Assembly (NCBI GenBank): GCA_009731375.1
Contig: BJOX01000003.1
Location: 41,630-105,629 of the forward strand
From: Paulinella micropora
Lineage: Eukaryota > Cercozoa > Imbricatea > Euglyphida
Length of the DNA stretch: 64,000 bases
Direction: 5' to 3'
Part shown: positions 49,426-61,246 of the stretch, one piece after another
Layout of the letters: each line of letters starts with the position of its first letter
How positions within the stretch are numbered: the stretch's first letter is position 1
Program-made: the position numbers and the translations under genes
Notes under the pieces: model-generated
Seen by the model: the letters and a program-made list of their open reading frames with translations, nothing else
Database searches by the model: none
Told to the model about the DNA's origin: nothing

Positions 49426-49560
49426 TCTTCTTCTTCTCCTTCTTCTTCTTCTTCTTCTTCTTCTTCTTCTTCTTCTTCTTCTTCTTCTTCTTCTTCTTCT
49501 TCCTCTTCCTCTTCTTCTTCTTCTTCTTCTTCTTCTTCTTCTTCTTCTTCTTCTTCTTCT
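49426..49560. repeat. (CTT)n microsatellite
   Basis: CTT with a few CCT units between two family C copies. Confidence 0.95.
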
Positions 49561-50118
49561 CCAATGAAAGCGAAATTGTACAGAGAGTAAAGTCAGAACT
49601 AATTCATGGGAAAGAAAGATAAAAGTACCTAATAAAAGTATATGGAAATTAGGAAGAAACAAAGGAAAAAATAAGGAAGAAATGAAAATATAACTAAACT
49701 AGATATGATAGAGGAAGTAAAAGTGTGAAAACGAAAGTAAATGAGAAAAGGGGAAAGGAAAATAAAAGGCTAGATATGATACAGGAACAACATGAAGAAA
49801 GGAAAAGAGATAAATATGAAGGGAGAGGAGGAAAAGAAATAAAATTAAATATATGCAAATACGATAGAGGAAATAGAAATGAAGAAATGAAAGGAAATAT
49901 GAGGGGAGGAAAATGGAAAAAGATAGAAAAAGGAGCTAGATATGGTAAGGAAACAGAAATGAAAGAATGAAAAAAGGATACATGAGGGAAGGAAAACAGG
50001 AAAAAAGAACAAATATAGGAGTATGAGACTATATACAAAAGAAGAAAAAGGAACTAAAGAGAGCTAGTGAGAGAGTCGCGCGGCGTCCCAAAGCAGCCGC
50101 TTCGCTGAGTCAATTCGT
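49561..50118 (-). mobile_element. LINE family C 3' UTR, copy 2
   Basis: Same ends and orientation as copy 1: ATGAAAGCGAAATTGTACAG at the 3' side and CAGCCGCTTCGCTGAGTCAA at the truncated side. The truncation point is almost identical in both copies. Confidence 0.78.
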
Positions 50119-50326
50119 CTTCTTCTTCTTCTTCTTCTTCTTCTTCTTCTTCTTCTTCTTCTTCTCCTCCTCCTCCTCCTCCTCCTCCTCCTCTTCTTCT
50201 TCTTCCTCTTCCTCTTCTTCTTCTTCTTCTTCTTCTTCTTCTTCTTCTTCTTCTTCTTCTTCTTCTTCTTCTTCTTCTTCTTCTTCTTCTTCTTCTTCTT
50301 CTTCTTCTTCTTCTTCTTCTTCTTCT
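50119..50326. repeat. (CTT)n / (CCT)n microsatellite
   Basis: CTT with a CCT island at 50164-50192. Confidence 0.95.
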
Positions 50327-51918
50327 TTAATGAAAGCGAAATTGTTCAGGAAGTAAAGTCAGAACTAATTCATGGGAAAGAAAATAAAAAGACTTAATAA
50401 CAGTAGATGGATAAGAGAAAGAAACAAAGCAAAAAATAAGGAAGAAATGAAATTAGTATTAATATTTATAAATAAACTTGATAGAGGGAATAAAAGTGGG
50501 AAAACGAAAGTAAGTATGAGGGGAGAAAAAGGGGAAATTATAATGAAAAGGCTAGATATGATACGGAGACAAACATGAAGACAAGAAAAAAGATATATAC
50601 GATCATGAGAGGAGGAAAAGAAATAGAATCTAGGCAAATATGATAAAGGAAATAGAAATGTAGAAATGAAGGAAAATATGAGGGGAGGAATATGAAAAAA
50701 GATAGAAAGAGAAACTAGATATGATAAGGAAACAGAAATGAAAGAATAAAAAAGGATATATGAGGGAAGGAAAACAGGAAATATACAAAGATAGGAACAT
50801 GAGACTATATACAAAAGAAGAAAAAGGAACTAAAGAAAGCTAGTGAGCGTCGGGGGGCGTCCCAAAGGAGCCTCTTCGCTAAGTCAATGATGCGCGCAGC
50901 AATTTCCGGACGAAGTTTCAGCCGCAGACATCGCTCGAAAGTAAGGTAAGAGGCCACGCGGGTTGAGAGGACAATCATCAAGCATGGCATCAGCGAGCAT
51001 GACTTGCGCAGCGGGTAGCGCTTGCGTAATACGCTTGCACCTTGCGTAAGTATCCCAAAGCTTCACGACCGAGAGCACCAGTGGGTTCAAGAACCCACGC
51101 GACTAGGGTTGTGTTGGATACTGGCGCAAGCTGTTCATACTGGCGGTGCTTGATCACCAACGTTGAGATGCAGCAAGCGGAGTAGTAGCAGCTAATCTTA
51201 GTGATGCTTGAACAAGGGGGAAAGCGAAACTGACGTCGATGGTTGCGTCAGGAGGGCTCGTCCTTGCAGGGTGCCACTATACACGAAGATCGGGATGCTC
51301 CCTGGTCGCATCTTGAAAGTAGAGATGGCCGGGCTCGAGCTTAACGTCCGCTCCACAGGGATGAAGAAAAGTGGCTAACATCTTGACGTAGCTGTCATGT
51401 TCTTCTTATGATTGCACCTCCAAACACCGAACAGGTACGAGTGAGGAAGTGGTAGGCAGCACTATCCGGGATAAGAAGCTGCTGGCATGTAGGACAGTGA
51501 ACACCAGAGATGGGGATGTCTGGGAGAGGTAGTTGAGGCAGCCTAGCGAGAACAGCAGCTTCAATCTGAGCATCTGTTAGCGATAGTTCAGGGTTGACTG
51601 GAATTGTGGAGAATGGTAATGCACGGGCTCTCTCTTGAGCAGCCGATAGCATTAGCACCAGGAAAACTGGGCCACGTTGATCTCTCCCCTGCTCGAAGAG
51701 CCGATTACGCAGCGTAGAATAGATAGACTGGGTCGGTCTACTGTAAGTGTGCAGGCGGGATTACTTCAGGCCTGAGCAAAGGCATAATAAAGGTTCTTGG
51801 GACACCGGCCTGTTCCAGAACATCGCAGCAGTTGACAAGCTCGTCGCTATCAGAACTGAGCAAACGTCTGGGATCTTGATGATCGGGAATAGCTCGAGAA
51901 GCGATGGCTAGCATCAAT
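50327..51918 (-). mobile_element. LINE family C, longest copy with restriction-like endonuclease remnant
   Basis: Beyond the shared 3' UTR (50327-50900) this copy extends into coding-like sequence on the minus strand. At 51395-51658 a frame carries a C-x2-C-x11-H-x5-C motif (GVHCPTCQQLLIPDS, then YHFLTRTC), followed in adjacent frames by LATFLHPCGADVKLEP, an H-P-D-L segment and ATIDVSFAL. A Cys-His motif followed by (R)PD...DV is the layout of the C-terminal restriction-like endonuclease of R2/R4/CRE-type non-LTR retrotransposons. Stops and frameshifts show it is dead. The RT domain is absent; 51700-51918 is not identified. The copy is bounded by (CTT)n on both sides. Confidence 0.6.
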
Positions 51919-52096
51919 GCTTCTTCTTCTTCTTCTTCTTCTTCTTCTTCTTCTTCTTCTTCTTCTTCTTCTTCTTCTTCTCCTCCTCCTCCTCCTCCTC
52001 CTCCTTCTTCTTCTTCTTCTTCTTCTCCTTCTTCTTCTTCTCCTCCTCCTCCTCCTCCTTCTTCTTCTTTTTCTTCTTCTTCTTCTTCTTCTTCTT
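51919..52096. repeat. (CTT)n / (CCT)n microsatellite
   Basis: It separates the long family C copy from a different RT family. Confidence 0.95.
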
Positions 52097-52950
52097 CGAT
52101 TCTTAGATTTTTTTATTTAGAGAAAATGATTGTACAATTATAAACTCATGGAGAACTGCTAACAGCTTTTGCCTAAAGCAAATCGCTGACCGAGACAGTG
52201 ACCAGTGTCTGGGGTGTAGTTAGTAATACATTTCGAGTCCGGTGTTGCGAGCTTGGTAAATTAAGTATTTCTTTAAGTTCTTTTTTGAACTGGCTCAGAT
52301 TGGTCATGTGAAAGATATTGTCTGGTAGTGTGTTGTAGATCTTAGCATGAGTTTGCGTGAAGTGCGGGTCTTTTCTGTCTATGTATAGTTTGCGTTTAAG
52401 AGATTATCGGGCTCGGTGGGTATGCGTGGTGTTGGTTAGTGTACTTATTACCATGCATGGGTAGATGTTTTATTTTTGTTCAAGGTATATATGGATGTGT
52501 TTCAATTCAAACTCTATACGTATAAAGGTTATAGAGGTCTAGGAGTTGTAGTTTATGCAGTAACGGTGTAGTATGGGAGCGTGGGGCTGCTTGTAATAAT
52601 AGGCGTATTATGCGTTTATGGATGTTGACCAGGGGTTGTATATAGATCTTAGCATGAGTTTGCGTGAAGTGCGGGTCTTTTCTGTCTATTTATAGTTTGC
52701 GTTTAAGAGATTATCGGGCTCGGTGGGTATGCGTGGTGTTGGTTAGTGTACTTATTACCATGCATGGGTAGATGTTTTATTTTTGTTCAAGGTATATATG
52801 GATGTGTTTCAATTCAAACTCTATACGTATAAAGGTTATAGAGGTCTAGGAGTTGTAGTTTATGCAGTAACGGTGTAGTATGGGAGCGTGGGGCTGCTTG
52901 TAATAATAGGCGTATTATGCGTTTATGGATGTTGACCAGGGGTTGTATAT
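52097..52950 (-). mobile_element. Second non-LTR RT family (C-terminal part) with an internal 307-bp tandem duplication
   Basis: The minus strand encodes VNIHKRIIRLLLQAAPRSHT and LHKLQLLDLYNLYTYRV, which align with IQKRIVRLICLKSWRTPTKP and the following LRLLNILNMYKYSV of the copy at 17156, so this is the RT C-terminal region of a related but distinct element. The 3' end (plus 52097) adjoins (AAG)n on the minus strand. The segment 52337-52643 is repeated at 52644-52950 with a single visible mismatch. Confidence 0.75.
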
Positions 52951-53068
52951 CTTCTTCTTCTTCTTCTTCTTCTTATTCTTATTCTCCTTCTTCTTCTTCT
53001 TCTTCTGCTTCTTCTGCTTCTTCTGCTTCTTCTGCTTCTTCTGCTTCTGCTTCTTCTTCTTCTTCTTC

Positions 53069-53131
<63 letters not shown>

Positions 53132-53289
53132 GTCGTCGTCGTCGTCGTCTTCTTCTTCTTCTTCTTCTTCTTCTTCTTCTTCTTCTTCTTCTTCTTCTTC
53201 TTCTTCTTCTCCTCCTCCTCCTCCTCCTCTTCCTCTTCCTCCTCCTCCTCCTCTTCTTCTTCTTCTTCTTCTTCTTCTTCTTCTTCTTC
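52951..53289. repeat. (CTT)n, (CTTCTG)n, (ATT)n, (CGT)n and (CCT)n compound repeat
   Basis: At least six different trinucleotide motifs succeed one another without unique sequence between. Confidence 0.95.
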
Positions 53290-54428
53290 TTTAATGAAAG
53301 AAAATTGTACAGGGAGAAGTATGAGTGCTAGTTTATAAAAAGAGGCGAAATATGATAAGGGGACAGAAATTCTTCTTCTTCTTCTTCTTCTTCTTCTTCT
53401 TCTTCTTCTTCTTCTTCTTCTTCTTCTTCTTCTTCTAAATAAAGCGAATTTGTAAGGGAGAAGTATGAGAGTCTTCTTCTTCTTTAATGAAAGCGACATT
53501 GTCCAGGATGAAAGTTAAGATCTTCTTCTTCTTCTTCTTCTTCTTCTTCTTCTTCTTCTTCTTCTTCTTCTTCTTCTTCTTCTTCTTCTTCTTCTTCTTC
53601 TTTAATGAAAGCGAAATTTTACAGGGAGAAAGTTGAGAACTTGTTCATAATCCAGAAAATTAAAAAAACTAAAAATAATAAGGAGACAGAAATGAAGAAG
53701 TGAAAGAAAATATGAAGCGAGAAATATAATAATACTAGTAACAGAGAAAATAAAAACTAAATATTGAGAAACGAAAGAAAATATCTTCTTCTTCTTCTTC
53801 TTCTTCTTTTCTTCTTCTTCTTCTTCTTCTTCTTCTTCTTCTTCTTCTTCTTCGTCTTCTTAAATGAAAGCTGAATTGTACAGGGAGAAATTTGAGAACT
53901 AGTTCAAAAGAAAAGGAAAAAGAAGGAAAGAGAAATAAATGAAAAATGAAAAAATTAATAAAGCAAAATAAAACAGAACTAAAAATGGTAAGAAGACGGA
54001 AATGAAGAAGTGAAAGAAAATATGAAGGGAGAAATAGAGAAAAGAAAATAACTATATATGAAAAAAAAAGGAGGCAAAAATAGAGAATGAAAGAAAATAT
54101 GAAGGGAGAAATAAGGAAATATAGGGGGAAAAGAGACCAAATATGATGGAGACAGAAGTGATGAAAAGAAAGAAATATGAGGGAGAAGTAGAGGAAAAGG
54201 AAATCAAGAGGAATGGAGAAAATATAAGAAGCTAGTGAGAGCGTCGCGGTGTGTCGCAAAGGTGCCGCTTCGCTAAGTCAATAATATGCGCATTGCCGCG
54301 CGCAGTTTCAGCCGCAGTCCTGCTCCTCCTCCTCCTCCTCCTCCTTCTTCTTCTTCTTCTTCTTCTTCTTCCTCTTATTATTATTATTATTATTATTCTT
54401 TAGTGAAAGCGAAGTAGTACAGGGAGAA

Positions 54429-54459
<31 letters not shown>

Positions 54460-54660
54460 CTTCTTCTTCTTCTTCTTCTTCTTCTTCTTCTTCTTTAGTG
54501 AAAGCGAATTAGTATAGGGAGAAACTTCTTCTTCTTCTTCTTCTTGTTCTTCTTCTCCTCCTCCTCCTCCTCCTCCTCCTCCTCATCCTCCTCCTCATCC
54601 TCCTCCTCCTCCTCCTTCTTCTTCTTCTTCTTCTACTACTACTACTACTACTACTACTAC

Positions 54661-54719
<59 letters not shown>

Positions 54720-54987
54720 TTAACGAAAAAAAAATAGTACAGGGATAAAGTATTCTTCTTCTTCTTCTTCTTCTTCGTCTTCTTCTACTTCTTCTTCTTT
54801 ACTGAAAGCGAAATTGTACAGGGAGAAAGTCTTCTTCTTCTTCTTCTTCTTCTTCTTCTTCTTCTTCTTCTTCTTCTTCTTCTTCTTCTTCTTCTTTAAT
54901 GAAAGCCAAATTGTACTGGACAAAATTAAGAGCTAGTCAGTGGAATATATGCTGGGAGAGGTAAAAAGCTAATAAGGGAAGAAATCA

Positions 54988-55018
<31 letters not shown>

Positions 55019-55321
55019 CTTCTTCTTCTTCTTCTTCTTCTTCTTCTTCTTCTTCTGCTTCTTCTGCTTCTGCTGCTGCTGCTGCTTCTTCTTCTTCTTC
55101 TTCTTCTTCTTCTTCTTCATCTTCTTCTGTAATAAAAGCGAGATTGTACAGGGAGAAAAAATAAAAGCTAGTCAATGGAAAAAGTACAGATAGAAGTAAA
55201 AGCTAAATGAAGAAATCAAAAAACGAAAAATTGACGAAGATATGATCAAAATGTAATTAACAAAAGAAAATAGGAAGAAGAAGAAATATGAAGAAAATTA
55301 CAATCAGTAAGGAAAGAAATG

Positions 55322-55325
<4 letters not shown>
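53290..55325 (-). mobile_element. Array of at least eleven LINE family C 3'-end copies in one orientation
   Basis: The 3'-terminal word TTTAATGAAAGCGAAATTGT or a close variant, followed by ACAGGGAGAAA, starts copies at about 53290, 53436, 53482, 53600, 53861, 54400, 54493, 54718, 54798, 54895 and 55126. Each is preceded on the plus strand by (CTT)n (the (AAG)n tail) and is 5'-truncated at a different point, from about 30 bp to about 465 bp (53861-54325, which reaches the GCCGCTTCGCTAAGTCAATA point). (CCT)n and (ACT)n blocks also occur (54540-54715). Confidence 0.82.
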
Positions 55326-55352
<27 letters not shown>

Positions 55353-55584
55353 CTTCTTCTTCTTCTTCTTCTTTTCGTCCTCCTCCTCCTCCTGCTCCTC
55401 CTCCTGCTCCTCCTGCTCCTTCTCCTCCTCCTTCTTCTTCTTCTTCTTCTTCTTCTTCTCCTCCTCCTCCTCCTCCTTCTTCTTCTTATTCTTCTGCTTC
55501 TTCCTCCTCCTCCTCCTTCTTCTTCTTCTTTTTCTTCTTCTTCTTCTACTTCTCTCCTCTCTCCTCTTCTTCTTCTTCTTCTTC

Positions 55585-55632
<48 letters not shown>

Positions 55633-55685
55633 TTTCTTCTTCTTCTTCACTTTTCTTCTCTCTTCTCTCTTCTTCTTCTTCTTCT

Positions 55686-55732
<47 letters not shown>

Positions 55733-55960
55733 TTCTTCTTCTTCTTCTCCTCCTCCTCCTCCTCATCCTCATCCTCATCCTCCTCCTCCTCCTCCTCCTC
55801 CTCCTCCTTCTTCTTCTTCTTCTTCTTCTCCTTCTTCTCCTTCTTCTCTCTTCTTCTTCTCTCGTCTTCTTCTCTCGTCTTCTTCTCTCGTCTTCTTGTC
55901 TCCTTTTCTTCTCTTTTTCTTTTCTCTTTTTCTTCTCTCTTTTCTTCTTTTTCTTCTTTT

Positions 55961-55992
<32 letters not shown>

Positions 55993-56092
55993 CTCTTCTC
56001 TTCTTTTTCTTCTTTTTCTTTTTCTTCTTCTTCTTCTTCTTCTTCTTCTTCTTCTTCTTCTTCTTCTTCTTCTTCTATTCTTCTAGTCTTCT
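55326..56092. repeat. (CTT)n, (CCT)n, (ATT)n compound repeat
   Basis: About 770 bp of pyrimidine trinucleotides and their mixtures, with TCTCTTCTC variants at 55550-55680 and 55850-55930. Confidence 0.95.
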
Positions 56093-57032
56093 TCTCCGTG
56101 TACGCATGTGTCATGGACTTTACCTTGCAATATGTAATTTTTGTATGCTAGCGTCTTTGCATGACACTGGTATTGTGTGTGTGTGTGTTTGTCTGCATGT
56201 GTGCTCTGTCAATGCATCTTACACTATTTTGTATGCGTGTGTTTGCTCCAAGGCGCATGTGTCATGGGCTTTACCATGCCAGCATTTAATTCTTGTATGC
56301 TTGCGTTTTTTTGCATGATAGTGTGGGACTGTGCATGTGCGCTGTGTCAAAGTACCTATCTTGTGTGCGTGTATTTGCTCCAAGGCACGCGCAATGTCTC
56401 GTCCCCCGTTGCTAGCGTCGGACTTCGTACAGCCTGGACTTCTCCTGCGACAAGACCGTGAGACAGCTCGCAATGGTCTGTTGGTGATGTGAACAGAAAG
56501 TTCAACATCTGCTATGCCTCTTTGATATTATTGCACGCTTCGTTTGCTCTCAATTTTTTGTCTGTATTGCACTTGCTTCGAGCGGTGGACTTGCCTTTTT
56601 ACGTTCAATAGAAAGTTTTGTACTGGATATAAAGCTTGCTATCTGTTGGCGTCGTTTTTATGCAGACGACAATCGCAGGGGAAAAGGCTTGGTCTTTCGG
56701 TTTCGCAAGGAATTCAAGGTTGTCCTGCTGTTGGTTCTTGCGTTCTTATATTGCAAACTGTTTTGTATGTGCTGGACCATGCCTTATAATGCTGTTCTTT
56801 CCTTATCTGCGTTGTTGGCTTGCATGGTGTCTAGACGAATATCGGTGAAGATAACTCGCACACCACATGGTAGATTGCACACATCAAACACGATATCTTC
56901 CTTCTGCCAGCATCCTTTTGCACTCTGCCTTTAACAAGTGGGAGTAAAGAGCTTGATAGTAAAAATAGCTCTACAATGCAAAATTCTACTCATTTTGCTG
57001 CTAGTGCAAGTACTCGTTGTCTTTCGTTAATG
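56093..57032. other. Unassigned sequence with a roughly 155-bp imperfect tandem duplication
   Basis: GCATGTGTCATGGACTTTAC (about 56105) and GCATGTGTCATGGGCTTTAC (about 56261) begin two copies that also share TTTGCTCCAAGGCRCG-like ends (56241 and 56379). From 56400 to 57032 only short frames are seen, with no recognised motif. Confidence 0.4.
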
Positions 57033-57033
57033 T

Positions 57034-57080
<47 letters not shown>

Positions 57081-57082
57081 AA

Positions 57083-57140
<58 letters not shown>
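57033..57140. repeat. (CT)n microsatellite
   Basis: CT with TTT, ATCT and CAAT interruptions. It is followed by TCGGGAATCCGGCAAAACGG and a short open frame. Confidence 0.95.
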
Positions 57141-57142
<2 letters not shown>

Positions 57143-57955
57143 GGGAATCCGGCAAAACGGTCCAACAAGTCATGGTTTGTAGCGATCAAGAGGAGTTGGG
57201 AGCTTATTCTGCAGGGCACCAAGCCCAAGCCTCGTTGCCAATGTTGACATAATCATTTTGAATTCAAAAATATTTGCGTTATAGGGTTGAGCTGCACGCC
57301 GAAAGTCCTCGCCTTTGAGGACACTCGCAAAGTGACTCGTTTGAAACAACCAGAAGGATTTAGCAGGCGATATTGAGTCAGCACAAATCTTGCTGGGTCG
57401 AGAAAATTATAAGCAAAGCATTTGATGCAAATATTTGCGCTTGCCTTTGTCCTCAATGCCAAATGCCAAAATGTAGGCCGCCTTGAACGAATCGATTTGT
57501 CATCGGAATAAATTATGGATTGCAGCAACCACAAATGCTTAAATGCTTGGGAGCTCCTGGCATGGTGTGCAGCCTAAGGGTAGGGCCTTTTGATAACTAC
57601 CAACTTAGGGACGTTTCGGTATTTGGTGTTCAGGACAGATCCCTAACGCAAAGTAAGCAAAAAGATGAGTGATTGAAAACGCTCCAAGGCTCTTACACAC
57701 CAGAGAATGTTTGGTATACACACAAAATTTTCAGTGCTTCTTTGCGCATGAGAATAGTCGAAATACGTAATCTATACGTTTTGGCATTTTTGACATTCAC
57801 GACTCATGTCCTTACGCAATTTTCTTTGAATTTTTTTCGATTGCGTGCATCGGGAGGATAGAAGCTGATATTTGGTATACCTTACACCAGTCCCCAAGCT
57901 ATCTTGCACAAAGTTGTGCCACCCGCCACCAGAAAAGTCTAACTCGCTACCAAGA
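57141..57955. other. Unassigned unique sequence
   Basis: A 93-codon minus-strand frame (57253-57534) has ordinary composition but no motif I recognise. The segment ends at CAGCTCTAGAAGAAGACG, where (GAA)n begins, so it may be the end of a retroposon with an (AAG)n tail in plus orientation. Confidence 0.3.
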
Positions 57956-57984
57956 TGTTTACGACAGATCTCGACCAGCTCTAG

Positions 57985-58044
57985 AAGAAGACGAAGAAGA
58001 AGCAGAAGCAGAAGAAGAAGAAGAAGAAGAAGAAGAAGAAGAAG

Positions 58045-58076
<32 letters not shown>

Positions 58077-58468
58077 GAAGAAGAAGAAGCAGATGAAGCA
58101 GAAGAAGCAGAAGAAGCAGAGAAGAAGCAGAAGAAGCAGAAGAAGCAGAAGAAGCGCAGAAGAAGCAGAAGAAGCAGAAGCGGAAGAAGCAGAAGAAGCC
58201 GAAGAAGCCGAAGAAGCGGAAGAAACAGAAGAAGCAGAAGCAGAAGCAGAAGAAGCGGAAGAAGTGGAAGAAGCGGAAGAAGCGGACGAAGTGGAAGAAG
58301 CGGAAGAAGCGGAATATGCGGAAGATGCGGAAGATGCGGAAGAAGAAGCGGATGAAGAAGAAGAAGAAGAAGAAGAAGAAGAAGAAGAAGAAGAAGAAGA
58401 AGAAGAAGAAGAAGAAGAAGAAGAAGAAGAAGAAGAAGAAGGAGAAGAAGAAGAAGAAGAAGAAGAAG

Positions 58469-58498
<30 letters not shown>
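57985..58498. repeat. (GAA)n with GCA and GCG variant domains
   Basis: (GAA)n, then clustered GAAGCAGAA and GAAGCGGAA units (58090-58350), then (GAA)n again. Glu-rich or Leu-rich reading frames here are not genes. Confidence 0.95.
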
Positions 58499-58502
<4 letters not shown>

Positions 58503-58680
58503 TAAGTAAGTAAGTAAGAGTAAGTAGGCGTATAAAGTAAAGTAAGGTCAAGTTTCAAGTAAAGTAAAGTACCACCCCCTCCCCTCCCCACCCCCCCACC
58601 CCCCTCACACACAAGTAAGGTAAGTGAAGTAAAGTAAAGTAAAGTAAAGTGAAGAAGAAGAAGAAGAAGAAGAAGAAGAA

Positions 58681-58717
<37 letters not shown>

Positions 58718-60245
58718 AAAAAGAAAAAAGAAAAAAGAAGAAAGAAGAAAGAAGAAAAGATAAGAAAGAGAAGAAAGAGAAGAAAGAGAAGAAGGGACAA
58801 GAAGGGAGAAGAAGGGAGAAGAAGGGCGAAGAAGGGCGAAGAAGGGAGAGGAAGGGCGAAGAAGGGCGAAGAAGGGCGAAGAAGGGAGAAGAAGGCAGGA
58901 GAAGAAGGGAGAAGAGGGCAGGAGAAGAGGGCAGGAGAAGAGGGCAGGAGAATAGGACAGGAGAAGAGGGCAGGAGAAGAAGGCAGGAGAAGGCAGGAGA
59001 AGAAGGCAGGAGAAGAAGGTAGGAGAGGAGGGGCAGGAGACGGGGGCAGGAGACGAAGGCAGGAGAAGAAGGCAGGAGAAGAGGGGCAGGAGAATAGGGG
59101 CAGGACGAAGGTAGGAGAAGAAGGTAGGAGAAGAAGGCAGGAGAAGAAGGTAGGAGAAGAAGGCAGGAGAAGAAGGCAGGAGAAGAGGGGCAGGAGAAGA
59201 AGGCAGGAGAAGAAGGCAGGAGAAAAAGGCAGGAGAAGAAGGCAGGAGAAGAAGGCAGGAGAAGAAGGCAGGAGAAGAAGGCAGGAGAAGAAGGCAGGAG
59301 ACGAAGGCAGGAGAAGAAGGCAGGAGGAGAAGGCAGGAGGAGAAGGCAGGAGGAGAAGGCAGGAGGAGAAGGCAGGAGAAGAAGGCAGGAGGAGAAGGCA
59401 GGAGAAGAAGGCAGGAGGAGAAGGCAGGAGAAGGCAGGAGGAAGGCAGGAGGAAGGAGGAAGGAAGGAAGGAAGGAAGGAGGAAGGAAGGAGGACAAGGA
59501 AGGAGGACAAGGAAGGAGCAAGGAAGGAGCAAGGAAGGAGCAAGGAAGGAAGGAAGGAGGAAGGAAGGAGGAAGGGAGGAGGAAGGGGGAAGGAAGGAAG
59601 GAGGAAGGAAGGAGGAAGGAAGGAGGAAGGAAGGAGGAAGGAAGGAGGAAGGAAGGAGGAAGGAAGGAAGGAGGAAGGAAGGAGGAAGGAAGGAGGAAGG
59701 AAGGAGGGAGGAAGGANNNNNNNNNNAGGAGGAAAGAAGGAGGAAGGAAGGAAGGAGGAAGGAAGGAGGAAGGAAGGAGGAAGGAAGGAGGGAGGAAGGA
59801 GGGAGGAAGGAGGGAGAAAGGAGGAGGGAAGGAAGAGGGAAGGAAGAGGGAAAGAAGAAGACAGAAGAAGAAAGAAGAAGAAGAAGGAAGAAAAAGAAAG
59901 AAGAAGGAAGGAAGAAGACGAGGAGGAAGACGAGGAGGAAGAGAAAGAAGAAGAAGAAGAAGAAGAAGAAGAAGAAGAAGAAGAAGAAGAAGAAGAAGAA
60001 GAAGAAGAAGGAAGAAGAAGGAAGAAGAAGGAAGAGAAAGGAAGAGAAAGAAAGAAAAAGGAAAAAAAAAGGGAAAAAAATGGAAGAAAAAGGAAGAAGG
60101 AAGAAGAAGAACCAAGAAGAACCAAGAAGAGCCAAGAAGAGCCAAGAAGAGCCAAGAAGAGACAAGAAGAGCCAAGAAGAGCAAGAAGCAAAAGCCAAAA
60201 GCCAAAAGCAGAAAGCAGAAAGCAGCAGCAGCAGCAGGAGGAACA
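58499..60245. repeat. Purine mega-tract: (AAGT)n, (AAAG)n and GGCAGGAGAAGAA minisatellite
   Basis: (AAGT)n at 58498-58645, (GAA)n/(AAAG)n at 58650-58765, GAAGGGCGAAGAAGGGAGAA units at 58785-58900, a 15-bp-type minisatellite GGCAGGAGAAGAA at about 58905-59445, (GGAAGGA)n at 59446-59815, (GAA)n to about 60020, and CCAAGAAGAG units at 60110-60185. The whole 1.7 kb is purine-biased on the plus strand; the 577- to 748-codon frames are artefacts. Confidence 0.95.
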
Positions 60246-60300
60246 GGAACAGGAGGAGGAGGAGGCGGAGGAGGAGGAATAGTAATAATAATGATACTAA

Positions 60301-60428
60301 TAGTGCTTCTCTGTCAATGGCTGATGCAAATCTGAACATGCGCCTCCATCGTCTCACCCGTGAGGGGAGTACGAAGAATTGACGATAGGCTCTAATGACA
60401 CCCCCGCACGGGCAGTTCCAACACTTCC
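60301..60428 (-). mobile_element. SINE family A, 3' half cut by a gap
   Basis: It runs from GTGCTTCTCTGTCAATGGCT to AGTTCCAACACTTCC and ends at a 535-bp gap. A short AATAATAATGATACTAATA lies on its tail side. Confidence 0.9.
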
Positions 60429-60963
60429 NNNNNNNNNNNNNNNNNNNNNNNNNNNNNNNNNNNNNNNNNNNNNNNNNNNNNNNNNNNNNNNNNNNNNNNN
60501 NNNNNNNNNNNNNNNNNNNNNNNNNNNNNNNNNNNNNNNNNNNNNNNNNNNNNNNNNNNNNNNNNNNNNNNNNNNNNNNNNNNNNNNNNNNNNNNNNNNN
60601 NNNNNNNNNNNNNNNNNNNNNNNNNNNNNNNNNNNNNNNNNNNNNNNNNNNNNNNNNNNNNNNNNNNNNNNNNNNNNNNNNNNNNNNNNNNNNNNNNNNN
60701 NNNNNNNNNNNNNNNNNNNNNNNNNNNNNNNNNNNNNNNNNNNNNNNNNNNNNNNNNNNNNNNNNNNNNNNNNNNNNNNNNNNNNNNNNNNNNNNNNNNN
60801 NNNNNNNNNNNNNNNNNNNNNNNNNNNNNNNNNNNNNNNNNNNNNNNNNNNNNNNNNNNNNNNNNNNNNNNNNNNNNNNNNNNNNNNNNNNNNNNNNNNN
60901 NNNNNNNNNNNNNNNNNNNNNNNNNNNNNNNNNNNNNNNNNNNNNNNNNNNNNNNNNNNNNNN

Positions 60964-61000
<37 letters not shown>

Positions 61001-61139
61001 CATCATCATAATCATAATCATAATCATAATCATAATCATAATCATAATCATAATTAAAATCATAATCATAATCATAATCATTATCATAATCATAATCATA
61101 ATCATAATGAAAATCATAATCATAATCATAATGATGATG

Positions 61140-61180
<41 letters not shown>

Positions 61181-61191
61181 TAATAATAATA

Positions 61192-61246
<55 letters not shown>
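60964..61246. repeat. (TAA)n with an (AATCAT)n domain
   Basis: (TAA)n, then (AATCAT)n at 61003-61135, then (TAA)n leading into the next SINE tail. Confidence 0.95.

Noticed and set aside
56544-56934. Three overlapping plus-strand frames of 70-81 codons resembling membrane peptides
   Set aside because: They lie in different frames, are hydrophobic only because of T-rich composition, and have no splice-consistent model.
57959-60382. Overlapping frames of 528, 577, 600 and 748 codons
   Set aside because: The purine/pyrimidine bias of the repeat removes stop codons; the peptides are low-complexity in all frames and span an N gap.
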